DNA of 64,000 nucleotides, from contig CANREB010000001.1 of assembly GCA_947629525.1 (NCBI GenBank), positions 62,001-126,000 of the forward strand, in the 5' to 3' direction. Source of the DNA: an uncultured Lachnospiraceae bacterium. Lineage in GTDB: Bacteria > Bacillota > Clostridia > Lachnospirales > Lachnospiraceae. A model generated the notes under the pieces. It was given only the letters and a program-made list of their open reading frames with translations. It was not told where the DNA came from and did no database searches. Position 1 is the first letter of the stretch. Every line of letters starts with the position of its first letter. Shown piece after piece: positions 1-8,332 of this stretch. Position numbers and translations under genes: made by a program.

Positions 1-645
1 GCCTTGATCCATTCTGGTGATTTGACCTTCATGTTCTCTATAATACAAAAGTTCCTCCGGATATGCCATCAAATCTGTCCATTCCATGCATCGCGTCCAC
101 AAGTCATAATCCTGCGCCTTTTTACAGGCTGCATCGTATGACAGATCATGCTCCAAAAGAAACGCCTTTCGCATCATAGCACTGGGGTGACAGATGCCGG
201 CATTATAAAACAACATTTTTGCTTTCCGCATCTGCCGGCTCATATTGCCTCCAAACTTATGGACACCGCTGTCCGCCTTAACAAAACATCCCAAAACATG
301 AACGTTTGGATGATTTTCCATATAATTAAACTGCTTTTCCAAACGCTCCGGCAGTGATATGTCGTCTGCATCCATCCTTGCAATATATTTTCCCCTCGAC
401 TGCTCAAGCATATAGTTTAGATTATCAGTTAAACCCTTGTTTTTTTTGTTTTGTATAAACAAAATCCGATCATCATGATATGACTTTATAATTTCCGCCA
501 CATTAACGTTATCTGAAGCGTCATCTGCTATCAGAAACTCAAAATCCCTATATGTCTGATTCAGGATACTCTCCACGGAACTCCGTAAATACTCGATAGG
601 TGTATTGTATACTGACATAATTACGCTGATCAAAGGTTTATACAT
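1..645 (-). CDS. GT2 family glycosyltransferase, 3' end cut by the window
   Basis: The frame starts at the ATG at 645 and stays open for 215 codons to the window edge, so the C-terminus is missing. The N-terminus has the GT-A nucleotide-sugar signature SVIMSVYNT (residues 7-15), an acidic DDASD at 41-45 and the metal-binding RMDADD at about 90-95. A later QDYDLW motif is typical of family 2 transferases that build polysaccharide repeat units. It should act in the cytoplasm on a lipid-linked glycan. It begins 6 bases after the stop of the preceding hydrolase-like gene, so it is in the same operon. Donor and acceptor cannot be told from sequence. Confidence 0.88.
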   Translation of the reverse strand, partial: MYKPLISVIMSVYNTPIEYLRSSVESILNQTYRDFEFLIADDASDNVNVAEIIKSYHDDRILFIQNKKNKGLTDNLNYMLEQSRGKYIARMDADDISLPERLEKQFNYMENHPNVHVLGCFVKADSGVHKFGGNMSRQMRKAKMLFYNAGICHPSAMMRKAFLLEHDLSYDAACKKAQDYDLWTRCMEWTDLMAYPEELLYYREHEGQITRMDQG

Positions 646-651
646 AATGTC

Positions 652-1509
652 TCATACCCCTGTCCAAAACTTTCCCAGCCGTCTGAGAATAAAACCCTTT
701 ATTTCTCTTGTCATTATCTTTATCGTCTTTCCGGCAGGTACAGTGTCTATCATAAATGATATTTTTCCTATGTCTTTATTATGATATTTTTCATAATACC
801 CGCATAATGTTTCCTCATCCTTATCTATAATGTAGCACATATTCGATACGAACATTGTTTCTGCATGTTTAGTTCCGTTAAAAAGGAAAGCATACACACA
901 CCCAAACGACTGACTGCTTAAATATTGTTTATAGTCCATTTCAAAATGGGAAGGGACAAAATAAAATATCTTTCCTTTATATTCACTTAGCATACTTGTC
1001 AAATCATTGTACTTACTGTCTGAATTGATATAATATTGCCCGGAAAAGTTTAAGACATACTCTGCATTTAATTTTATCCCGGAAAGTACTGCCATATACC
1101 CTCCCGATGAACTTCCGACAGTGATCACGCGATATCCCTTCGTTAAACGCGCGAGCAGATCCAATGTTTTATCCGCATTATTAACAGTACTGTTTATACC
1201 TCTTTGATAATGGCATTTCCATATATCTCTCACAAAAATGACACGACCGGCACGCTTATAAACTGACGAATTTTTTGCCACCCACTTCCATTCATATCTG
1301 TCCTTTTCTATGATCTCATTGCGAAACACTTCTGCCGTTTCCGGGTAATACAAACCATTACTTGAGAAAAAAACATAACAAATATCGGAATCCGCACCGG
1401 TATCGTATATTATATAATTATCTTGCTCATAGACTTTCAGTATCAGTTTATTCTGAGGATCCCTGTAATTAAATTCAATTTGCGGATCATTCAATTCAAT
1501 CCCCCCCAT
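652..1509 (-). CDS. Alpha/beta-hydrolase-like protein of a glycan locus
   Basis: A 285-residue soluble protein with no signal peptide. Residues 132-137 read GSSSGG, a GxSxGG nucleophile elbow (Ser134) after a predicted beta strand (YRVITV). A late His in GTKHAETMF could complete a Ser-His dyad or triad. This suggests an esterase or acyl-modifying enzyme of the alpha/beta-hydrolase type, as seen in some capsule and accessory-Sec (Asp2-like) proteins; that match is inferred. The ATG at 1509 is followed directly by G residues, so the start codon sits in a run of seven G (1501-1507 on the plus strand), where one slip would abolish translation. A GAGG sequence lies about 11 bases upstream. The gene is between ABC flippase 1 and a GT2. 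The substrate is unknown. Confidence 0.6.
   Translation of the reverse strand: MGGIELNDPQIEFNYRDPQNKLILKVYEQDNYIIYDTGADSDICYVFFSSNGLYYPETAEVFRNEIIEKDRYEWKWVAKNSSVYKRAGRVIFVRDIWKCHYQRGINSTVNNADKTLDLLARLTKGYRVITVGSSSGGYMAVLSGIKLNAEYVLNFSGQYYINSDSKYNDLTSMLSEYKGKIFYFVPSHFEMDYKQYLSSQSFGCVYAFLFNGTKHAETMFVSNMCYIIDKDEETLCGYYEKYHNKDIGKISFMIDTVPAGKTIKIMTREIKGFILRRLGKFWTGV
1501..1507. repeat. G7 homopolymer overlapping a start codon
   Basis: Seven consecutive C on the plus strand, that is G on the coding strand. The run includes the G of the ATG at 1509 and the next two glycine codons. It is shorter than typical contingency tracts. Confidence 0.6.
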
Positions 1510-1522
1510 AAAACCAACTACC

Positions 1523-3298
1523 TCATATAGTAGTAGCTACCGCTTTTCCGTTATTTACTTCATATATTTTATCGCAGTTTTTTAATGTAGACAGCCTATG
1601 GGCTACAATGATCAATGTCTTTTCGCCCTGCAGCATATCGATCGCCTCCATAACAGCACTTTCAGTTTCATTGTCAAGCGCGGAAGTGGCTTCATCCAAA
1701 ACCAATATATCAGGATCATAATATAAAGCTCTTGCAATAGCGATCCTTTGTCTTTGTCCGCCCGAAAACCTGATTCCGCGCTCACCGACAAATGTATCCA
1801 ATCCTTTTGGAAGGCTGCTGACGACTTCAAAAAGTTGAGCCTGCTTCAATGCCGACCACACTTTTTCATCATCGATCATAGACTCATCTGTTCCAAACGC
1901 AATATTATTTCGTATAGTATCATCAGCCAAATATACACTCTGAGGTACATATCCTACAATAGATGACCACTCCTGCGGAATCGTATATATGTCTATTCCA
2001 TCCATTAGTATACTGCCCTGCTGTGGCTGAAACAATCCAAGGATCAGATCCGAAAGAGTTGTCTTTCCCGCCCCTGAAGGACCTATAAGACCAATTGCCT
2101 CTCCCCTGTTGATTGTGAGATTCAAATCACAAAGTACATTATTGTCCGCATTGGGATATTTCCACCTGATATTTCTAATTTCCAGGTTGTTTTCAAACCG
2201 GATATTTGTATCCGGATCGCTATGCTTATGTTCCTTAATATACTTTTTCGTCAGAGCTTCATATTCTTCCACTTCAATCATTTGATCATATACTGCTTCG
2301 AGCATAGGGCGATGATAGATCAGACCATTAATAAGCCCCACAAATCGTGATATTGCCGGAAGTATACGAAACGCCGCAACTGCAAACGCGGACAGCGTAG
2401 GAACAAATTCTTTCAGATCAACGCCCATAGATATGCGCAAACATAAAGTTATGATCATGCCCGCCACACAGCTTGTTTCAATAAACTTCTCCGGACAACT
2501 GCCTAACATACGGTATCTTCTTTCCAATTTACTCTTTTGTTTGTTAGCTTCATCATACTTCCGGATAAAAAACTCATTTTTCTTCAATACATAGATTTCT
2601 TTAATTCCATTCACAGCCTGATACGCATATTTACTAGCCAAAAAATCCGCTTCTCTTTTTTTCTCTCCGACGCCATGCAGCAACAATCTGAATACAAATG
2701 TAAAGCAGACAACACACGTAAGGGAAATTGTCAAGATCCCAACTGCCATAAAAAAATCAACGTAGAACAAAAGTCCCCCCGTAAACAATATTGTCAACAC
2801 TTCCGACAGCATTTTAGTAATAAACTCATATATGGCAAATACCCCTTTCGTATCTCCTTCAACGCATCTTAGTACTTGATTACTATTGACATTTAAGAAA
2901 TATTCATAAGGTCTTCGCATATAACATGCAAGCATCCTGCTAGATAATTCCGTCTGAAATTCATACTGAAACTTATATTGAAGATTCAATGACCACAATA
3001 AATACGTATTTTTCAAGATATAAACCACAACGATCAAAAATGCTATAACAAAAATTACATTATTCGCATTTTTTAAATGGAACAAATTTATTATTAATAC
3101 AGCATACCCCTTTTTACAGAACGCCTCTAAATCCGTCAAAGCCTGTACAAAAGGCAGCAAAGCCGCCACACCGATCATCTCGCACAGTCCCCCGACAAAA
3201 ACCACAACAACCAAAAACACACTCATCCATTTCTGACGCGTTGTCATAATGTAAAATTCCTGTTTTACCATTGTGATAAAAGTTTTAATATTCTGCAT
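1523..3298 (-). CDS. ABC transporter with fused permease and ATPase (PglK/MsbA-type flippase 1)
   Basis: A 591-residue half-transporter. The N-terminal membrane domain (about residues 22-330) has hydrophobic segments near 25-50, 82-102, 165-205 and 275-315. The ATPase domain (about 370-591) has Walker A GPSGAGKTT at 406-414, the FSGGQ signature at 511-515 and Walker B ILVLDE at 531-536, followed by a D-loop and a switch His (VAHRLS). Homodimers of this type flip lipid-linked oligosaccharides (PglK in Campylobacter) and replace Wzx. It is one of three such proteins in the window, and its partners are presumably the neighbouring GT4, GT2 and GT8 enzymes. The start at 3298 has AAAGGA about 6 bases upstream. 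Confidence 0.93.
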   Translation of the reverse strand: MQNIKTFITMVKQEFYIMTTRQKWMSVFLVVVVFVGGLCEMIGVAALLPFVQALTDLEAFCKKGYAVLIINLFHLKNANNVIFVIAFLIVVVYILKNTYLLWSLNLQYKFQYEFQTELSSRMLACYMRRPYEYFLNVNSNQVLRCVEGDTKGVFAIYEFITKMLSEVLTILFTGGLLFYVDFFMAVGILTISLTCVVCFTFVFRLLLHGVGEKKREADFLASKYAYQAVNGIKEIYVLKKNEFFIRKYDEANKQKSKLERRYRMLGSCPEKFIETSCVAGMIITLCLRISMGVDLKEFVPTLSAFAVAAFRILPAISRFVGLINGLIYHRPMLEAVYDQMIEVEEYEALTKKYIKEHKHSDPDTNIRFENNLEIRNIRWKYPNADNNVLCDLNLTINRGEAIGLIGPSGAGKTTLSDLILGLFQPQQGSILMDGIDIYTIPQEWSSIVGYVPQSVYLADDTIRNNIAFGTDESMIDDEKVWSALKQAQLFEVVSSLPKGLDTFVGERGIRFSGGQRQRIAIARALYYDPDILVLDEATSALDNETESAVMEAIDMLQGEKTLIIVAHRLSTLKNCDKIYEVNNGKAVATTI

Positions 3299-3324
3299 TG
3301 TAAGTCCTTTCTAATATGATACAA

Positions 3325-4542
3325 TCAGTTTGGTGCATCAAATACTTCTTTACAAATCATCTCATATTGCTTTCCGATCATATCATACCCGTTGAGCTCT
3401 ATGACACGTTCCCTTGCTTTTTCTCCCAGTTCTTTACTGTTTGTACAGCAAAAACGTATTCCTTCCGCCAAATCCGCTATATTTTTAAACTCCGCTATAT
3501 AACCGTTTTTTTTATGCTCTATAAGTTCAGGCATTCCTCCAATGTTGAATGCTGTTACCGGGATGCCGCACGACAATGCTTCCAATACCGAATTCGGATA
3601 ATTATCCTGTTCTGACGGTGCCACAAAAACATCTGCCATATTATATATTTGTATCAATTCCTCTTCTTTCTCTACAAATCCCAATAATCTCGTTTCCAAT
3701 TTTAATCCGATTTTATCAGAAGTTTCTTTGTTGCCAAATATTAAAATCAAATATTCTTCTTCTGATAACAGTTCTAACGCCTTCATTAAATACTTATACC
3801 CTTTATGCTCATCATCAAGGGAGTTGACCGCACCAAACAAAATGATTTTTTTCCCGGAATGTATACCATATTTTTCACGTATTTCATTTTTATTTGTTAT
3901 AGGTTTGTATAAAAATGTATTTATAGGGTTCGGAATATTAACCAAATATTTGCCGGTTAATATCCTGCTTTTTTTTGCTTCTTTAAGAATATAGTTGCTT
4001 GGGCTCAAAAATATTATGTTTTTTCCAAGCATTCTTAATTTCCTCCTAAAATTGTTCCCGGCAATATTTTTCCCGATTTTGGTTCTAAGCATAGGGCATT
4101 GTATACACCCACGTTCATATCCACCACAATACTTATCGTAATGACAGCCGCCTGTGAACAACCACATGTCATGCATGACCCATACGGCAGGTTTCCCGCT
4201 ATTGACTATTTTTTCAACAACATGATATGGTATAAAAGAGTTTACCCAATGTAATATAACCACATCCGCATCATCAAAAAACTTAGTTTTCGTTATATCA
4301 GTACCAAAATAATCACTAATGACTTCGCCTTTGGAACACATTAAATTACCAAGGTTTTTTAACTTTGATATAAATCTTTCATAATTTGTGGAAAAAATCT
4401 CTTCGCAATGGCTGTCTTCTTTTGTCTTAGTCCTGACAACCACCTTTGATTCCACCCCGGCACTTTCCATACTTTCGCTGATACGGCTCGCAGCCTTAAA
4501 AGCTCCGCCATAATCTGTCGTTGAAAAATGTATCACTTTCAT
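3325..4542 (-). CDS. GT4 family glycosyltransferase
   Basis: A GT-B fold retaining glycosyltransferase of about 405 residues. The N-terminus KVIHFSTTDYGGA has the glycine-containing acceptor loop of family 4, and the C-terminal half has the donor-site motif SEQDNYPNSVLEAL with its E-x7-E arrangement. A middle segment rich in Cys and His (CHYDKYCGGYERGCIQC) may bind a metal and is common in WcaC-like enzymes of this group. The open frame extends to 4599, but the ATG at 4542 is preferred: it has GAGGAA upstream and lies 4 bases after the stop of the previous gene. Cytoplasmic. The sugar specificity is unknown. Confidence 0.9.
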   Translation of the reverse strand: MKVIHFSTTDYGGAFKAASRISESMESAGVESKVVVRTKTKEDSHCEEIFSTNYERFISKLKNLGNLMCSKGEVISDYFGTDITKTKFFDDADVVILHWVNSFIPYHVVEKIVNSGKPAVWVMHDMWLFTGGCHYDKYCGGYERGCIQCPMLRTKIGKNIAGNNFRRKLRMLGKNIIFLSPSNYILKEAKKSRILTGKYLVNIPNPINTFLYKPITNKNEIREKYGIHSGKKIILFGAVNSLDDEHKGYKYLMKALELLSEEEYLILIFGNKETSDKIGLKLETRLLGFVEKEEELIQIYNMADVFVAPSEQDNYPNSVLEALSCGIPVTAFNIGGMPELIEHKKNGYIAEFKNIADLAEGIRFCCTNSKELGEKARERVIELNGYDMIGKQYEMICKEVFDAPN

Positions 4543-4546
4543 TAAG

Positions 4547-5359
4547 TCATTCCTCGTTTTTTCTGATATAAAGCATCCTGTAAACCGTATGAAGTACATT
4601 TTGCAATATGCGGTTACTCCTCATAAATGAAAACATCCAATAAACAGGATATCCCATACGGAAATGTCTGATAATGCACATTTTCGCTTCTTTGTCAGAC
4701 TGTGCCTTATTCCGGATGCTCGCGCTGTTTTCGTCTAACGAATAATTACATACCATCATATCCGCTGCCGCAAAGCTGCTGCCCTTTTTGCATATCCGCA
4801 TCATCCATTCCCTGTCCGCGCAGATCTTATACGCAGTGTCAAACAGTTCGTTTTCATAACAGGTCTTTCTTGTGAACATTGCCTGATGATTAATGCAGTC
4901 GCCTGTCAGATAGTATATTTTTTTAGCGCATGACTGACCGTATTTTCTGATTTCTTTCCTGCCGTCGGGATGAATGTAACATATATCTCCATAAATAACA
5001 TCCGCTTTTGTATTGACAATATGCTTAACAGCATTCTGCACCACATATCTGTCATATAACGTATCGCCTGCATTCAGAAAATAAATGTAATCTCCATGGG
5101 CGAGCTTTATTCCTTTGTTCATCGCGTCATAGATACCCTCATCCGGCTCTGATACAACATTTATGTGGCGGACGCTCTGACTGTCACTCTGTGCCTCTTT
5201 GATAGCTGACAGCGTATTGTCCGCAGACGCTCCGTCTATAATAATGTACTCTATATTCGAATATGTCTGTGTCACAACCGATCTTACGGTATCCCGAATC
5301 ACTTTTTCCGCATTACGGCATACCGTTATAACAGATACCTGTATTTGTTCTGAGGTCAT
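4547..5359 (-). CDS. GT2 family glycosyltransferase (WcaA-like)
   Basis: A 270-residue inverting GT-A enzyme. The N-terminus SVITVCRNAEKVI and the IDGASADNT motif bind the nucleotide sugar, DAMNKGIKLAHGDYI is typical of this subfamily, and LNAGD supplies the acidic metal site. It lies 15 bases after the GT8 gene and 4 bases before the GT4 gene, so the three are cotranscribed and probably act in sequence on one glycan. AAAGG precedes the ATG at 5359. Confidence 0.9.
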   Translation of the reverse strand: MTSEQIQVSVITVCRNAEKVIRDTVRSVVTQTYSNIEYIIIDGASADNTLSAIKEAQSDSQSVRHINVVSEPDEGIYDAMNKGIKLAHGDYIYFLNAGDTLYDRYVVQNAVKHIVNTKADVIYGDICYIHPDGRKEIRKYGQSCAKKIYYLTGDCINHQAMFTRKTCYENELFDTAYKICADREWMMRICKKGSSFAAADMMVCNYSLDENSASIRNKAQSDKEAKMCIIRHFRMGYPVYWMFSFMRSNRILQNVLHTVYRMLYIRKNEE

Positions 5360-5373
5360 TTTTAACCTTTCTT

Positions 5374-6372
5374 TTATACCGCAGTCGATATCTCCGCCCT
5401 CTTTTGCGTATATATGCTGTGGAAGAGGCTGAAGATCATTAAAAAGATACTCTTGGGCAGTATACGAAACAGTATTCTTTCTATCTTCATGGCGATTCCG
5501 CCCTCGCTTTTTTGTTTTTGATAATCTTTCCAGGGCGAAAGTGCCAAATATTTGTCAAATATATCATTATCGGGATGCAGATTTCCTTTATGCCATGGGA
5601 ACTCACCCAAAAAACGGAAAAAATGGTAAACCACCACATGTTTTACCGCATTGTCGATCTGTTCCCGCGAATAATACGCTTCCCGGGGATAATGGCGAAA
5701 ATAGTCTTTCGTACTAAAGACCAGATGAACCGGCTGCATATTATATTTTAGGTCTATACATTTAATATTTCCTTTGCAGACCACATTCAAAAGATCCTGA
5801 TCCGGTGAACCGTAAGCTGTGTTTCCGTCTTTTATATGTTCGATGATCTTTTCCGTCCATTCGTTCTTACGCCAGTTATTCAAGTCAAATAAAATAACGC
5901 CCGAGTTGTAATATCTGTCACATTCTTCGAATCCGATAGACAATTTATATTTATGCCCCAGCGAATCTATCACCATTCCAAGTGCCGACTCTCCCATATC
6001 GATTCCGTATAATTCGTCAAGCGTCGTATTTATGACTGTATCAGAATCCAAGTACAGTATGCGTTCCACATCATCTTCCAAAAAAAACGGCAAAAGCAAT
6101 CTCAGATTGGCTGCATAAGACCCTCTGTATGCCGGAATACCCCATTGTTTCATCCTGTCAATGACTTCTGACGTCTCTTTAAATATGATCGTCCTTTTGT
6201 ATTTATCTCCCAAACCTGCAAGCTTGTCCTTTGAGTCGTCTGACAGCTCTTCACCAAGGATATATACCGTGATGCCTTGTGCATTTTTATTATTCTCAAA
6301 CAATGATGTTATCGATACGCCCGCGTACGGCGCGTATTTCTCATTAAACTGGTACAAAACATTGAACATCAT
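5374..6372 (-). CDS. GT8 family glycosyltransferase (LgtC-like)
   Basis: A 332-residue retaining GT-A transferase. It starts NVLYQFNEKYAPYAGVSITS, has the metal-binding YLDSDTVI near residue 105, the second metal-site region PDQDLLN, and a late HFFRFLGEFPWH where family 8 enzymes place a metal-ligating His. Members usually transfer glucose or galactose. The C-terminus carries a short hydrophobic segment (RILPKSIFLMIFSLF) that may dock it to the membrane. It lies downstream of the GtrB-like gene. Confidence 0.9.
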   Translation of the reverse strand: MMFNVLYQFNEKYAPYAGVSITSLFENNKNAQGITVYILGEELSDDSKDKLAGLGDKYKRTIIFKETSEVIDRMKQWGIPAYRGSYAANLRLLLPFFLEDDVERILYLDSDTVINTTLDELYGIDMGESALGMVIDSLGHKYKLSIGFEECDRYYNSGVILFDLNNWRKNEWTEKIIEHIKDGNTAYGSPDQDLLNVVCKGNIKCIDLKYNMQPVHLVFSTKDYFRHYPREAYYSREQIDNAVKHVVVYHFFRFLGEFPWHKGNLHPDNDIFDKYLALSPWKDYQKQKSEGGIAMKIERILFRILPKSIFLMIFSLFHSIYTQKRAEISTAV

Positions 6373-6392
6373 ATAAACTATTACCGATCCCG

Positions 6393-7334
6393 TTAATCAA
6401 AATTTATCCGCTTCTCCTCTACCACGATAGGACGATGGATCACTCTTGTGTTAATATTAAGGATATACTCTCCCATAAATCCGATAAATAACAGCTGTAC
6501 TCCTCCCAAAAAGAATACGCCTATCGTCAGAGGGATTATACCTGCCGGGAAGTTGTCCCAGTACAACAGTTTTAATACAGTGTAGACAACCGCAACAACA
6601 AAACTGAGCCCCGCGCAGATACCGCCCAAAAACGTGGCAAGACGCAGTCCCACCTTTGTGTATGACGTGAAACTCAGCATCGCGGCATCATACAGACTGT
6701 AAAAGTTATTGTGTGTCTTACCGGCACGGCGCTGCGGCTGCTCATACTCAATTTCCGTTAAATTAAAACCTGAACCATACTCCCCCACTATACCGCGGAT
6801 AAACGGTATAGGATCGTTCAACTGCCTTAAAATATCTATAAACGTCTTATCATACAGTCCGAATCCCGTGAAATGCTCTATCATCTGCACGGACGACATA
6901 TTTTTGATCATTTTGTAATAAACGGTCCTCAAAAAATATATAAATCCGTTTTCTTTGCTTGAAGTCTTGACTCCGCTGACGATCCTGTGCCCTTTCTCCC
7001 ATTCTCTCACAAATACAGGAATAAGCTCCACAGGATCCTGAAAATCACAGCATAATGTTATTGTACAGTCTCCTGTAGTCTGGCACATTCCATAAAAAGG
7101 GGAATTAAACTGCCCGAAATTTGTCGCGTTAAATATCGCTTTTATTTTTTTATTTCCTGCACAGATCTCTTCTAATTTTTCCCTTGTGCCGTCTGTGGAA
7201 TGATTGTCGATAAACAATATCTCATAATCGTATTCCGGCAGTTTATCGGTAAGTGTCCCGACTACCGCCTCACTGATGGGAACTACATTCTCTACCTCGT
7301 TATAGCAGGGGATCATTACACTGATCTTTTTCAT
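6393..7334 (-). CDS. Polyprenyl-phosphate glycosyltransferase, GtrB/DPMS-like GT2
   Basis: About 313 residues. The N-terminal GT2 domain (ISVMIPCYNEVENV, then CCDFQDP as the DxD-like site) is followed by two membrane segments near the C-terminus (LATFLGGICAGLSFVVAVVY and GVFFLGGVQLLFIGFMGEYI). This is the architecture of GtrB and of Synechocystis-type bactoprenol glucosyltransferases, which make undecaprenyl-phosphate-sugar from UDP-sugar. The product would feed the GT-C membrane transferases of this locus. The open frame reaches 7391, but the ATG at 7334 has AGAAGGAAA upstream and matches the family N-terminus. It has its own promoter at 7383-7411. Confidence 0.9.
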   Translation of the reverse strand: MKKISVMIPCYNEVENVVPISEAVVGTLTDKLPEYDYEILFIDNHSTDGTREKLEEICAGNKKIKAIFNATNFGQFNSPFYGMCQTTGDCTITLCCDFQDPVELIPVFVREWEKGHRIVSGVKTSSKENGFIYFLRTVYYKMIKNMSSVQMIEHFTGFGLYDKTFIDILRQLNDPIPFIRGIVGEYGSGFNLTEIEYEQPQRRAGKTHNNFYSLYDAAMLSFTSYTKVGLRLATFLGGICAGLSFVVAVVYTVLKLLYWDNFPAGIIPLTIGVFFLGGVQLLFIGFMGEYILNINTRVIHRPIVVEEKRINFD

Positions 7335-7382
7335 AAATATTTCCTTCTTATGGCAATTATTTATATAGTAATTACTTATACC

Positions 7383-7411
7383 ATTGTACACTTTTCATTG
7401 TTTTATGTCAA
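7383..7411 (-). promoter_or_regulatory. Near-consensus sigma-A-type promoter inside the gene string
   Basis: On the minus strand a perfect -35 TTGACA (7406-7411) and a -10 TACAAT (7383-7388) are separated by exactly 17 bases. It sits between the stop of the SDR gene (7415) and the GtrB-like start (7334), giving a leader of roughly 40 bases. It would drive the leftmost group of genes independently of the long upstream transcript. Confidence 0.82.
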
Positions 7412-7414
7412 TTT

Positions 7415-8332
7415 TTACCCGTTCAATTGTTTATAATACTTTATTGTTTCCACAATTCCTTTGCTAAATTCCGTCCGGGGCACATAATCGCAGTCTTCCC
7501 TTATCAGTTCTATGTCAGCCTCCAAATGCATTACCTGTTTATCTCTGTATGGAATGTCGCCAATGCCAAGACTCCCCGAAAATCCTAGTGTTTCCGCCAG
7601 AATTTCTATGTACTCCCGCAGCGGTCTTGCGCTTCCGTTTCCTATTACGTAAGTCTTATCCGGCTTTCCATGCAGCCCAAGCAGGTAAAAGATGTCGGCG
7701 GCATCGCCCGAATACAGATAATCCCAAAGCTGCTCTCCCTTAGTAAAATGCGTCTGTTCACCATTAAGCAGACTTCGTATTGCCGATGCGATCATTGTAT
7801 TATCGCCGTCATACGGTCCGTACACGCTCAAAATCCTTGTCCATATATGGCGGATCCCCAACTGCCCGCAAAGCTGTCTGCTCATCTGTCCCGCACATAG
7901 CTTTGCCATACCATATCCGTTTTCCGGATATGTTGGCGTATCAGCCTGCAGTACGCCTTCATATCTGCCGTATTCCGCCTGTGAGCCCGCGCCTATGAAA
8001 GTATTGCATCCGATTCTGTGCGCCAGTCTGACCGCATCAAGTGTATATCTGATATTGTTGACCTGACAGTCAAGGTCGTTTCGCGCATCCCCAAAAGTCC
8101 CGCCCCATGCAAGATGATAAAATATATCCCAATTATGATCCGGAAGCGTTATATCCGCCAGTTCATCCAGATCCGCTTCCAAAATCTGAAGCTTAGGGTG
8201 TTCGGGAATGTTATTTATTCTGCGCGAACCGCGATGTACGATTGCTAAGACCTCCACATCTTCCTGCAGCAGCTTTTTTATCAGCGCTATGCCGATTGCA
8301 CCTGTAGGACCTGTTATCACAGCACATTTCAT
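7415..8332 (-). CDS. NAD-dependent epimerase/dehydratase (extended SDR)
   Basis: A 305-residue Rossmann enzyme. The N-terminal glycine motif GPTGAIG (about residues 8-14) binds NAD(P). HLAWGGTF and GAGSQAEYG follow, and ENGYGMAKLCAG supplies the active-site YxxxK. Extended SDRs of this kind epimerise, dehydrate or reduce nucleotide-linked sugars. It overlaps the upstream thiamine-diphosphate gene by ATGA, so the two are translationally coupled and probably act on the same intermediate. In yersiniose synthesis a reductase of this fold acts after a thiamine-diphosphate carboligase; that parallel is an inference. It is the last gene before the internal promoter. Confidence 0.85.
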   Translation of the reverse strand: MKCAVITGPTGAIGIALIKKLLQEDVEVLAIVHRGSRRINNIPEHPKLQILEADLDELADITLPDHNWDIFYHLAWGGTFGDARNDLDCQVNNIRYTLDAVRLAHRIGCNTFIGAGSQAEYGRYEGVLQADTPTYPENGYGMAKLCAGQMSRQLCGQLGIRHIWTRILSVYGPYDGDNTMIASAIRSLLNGEQTHFTKGEQLWDYLYSGDAADIFYLLGLHGKPDKTYVIGNGSARPLREYIEILAETLGFSGSLGIGDIPYRDKQVMHLEADIELIREDCDYVPRTEFSKGIVETIKYYKQLNG

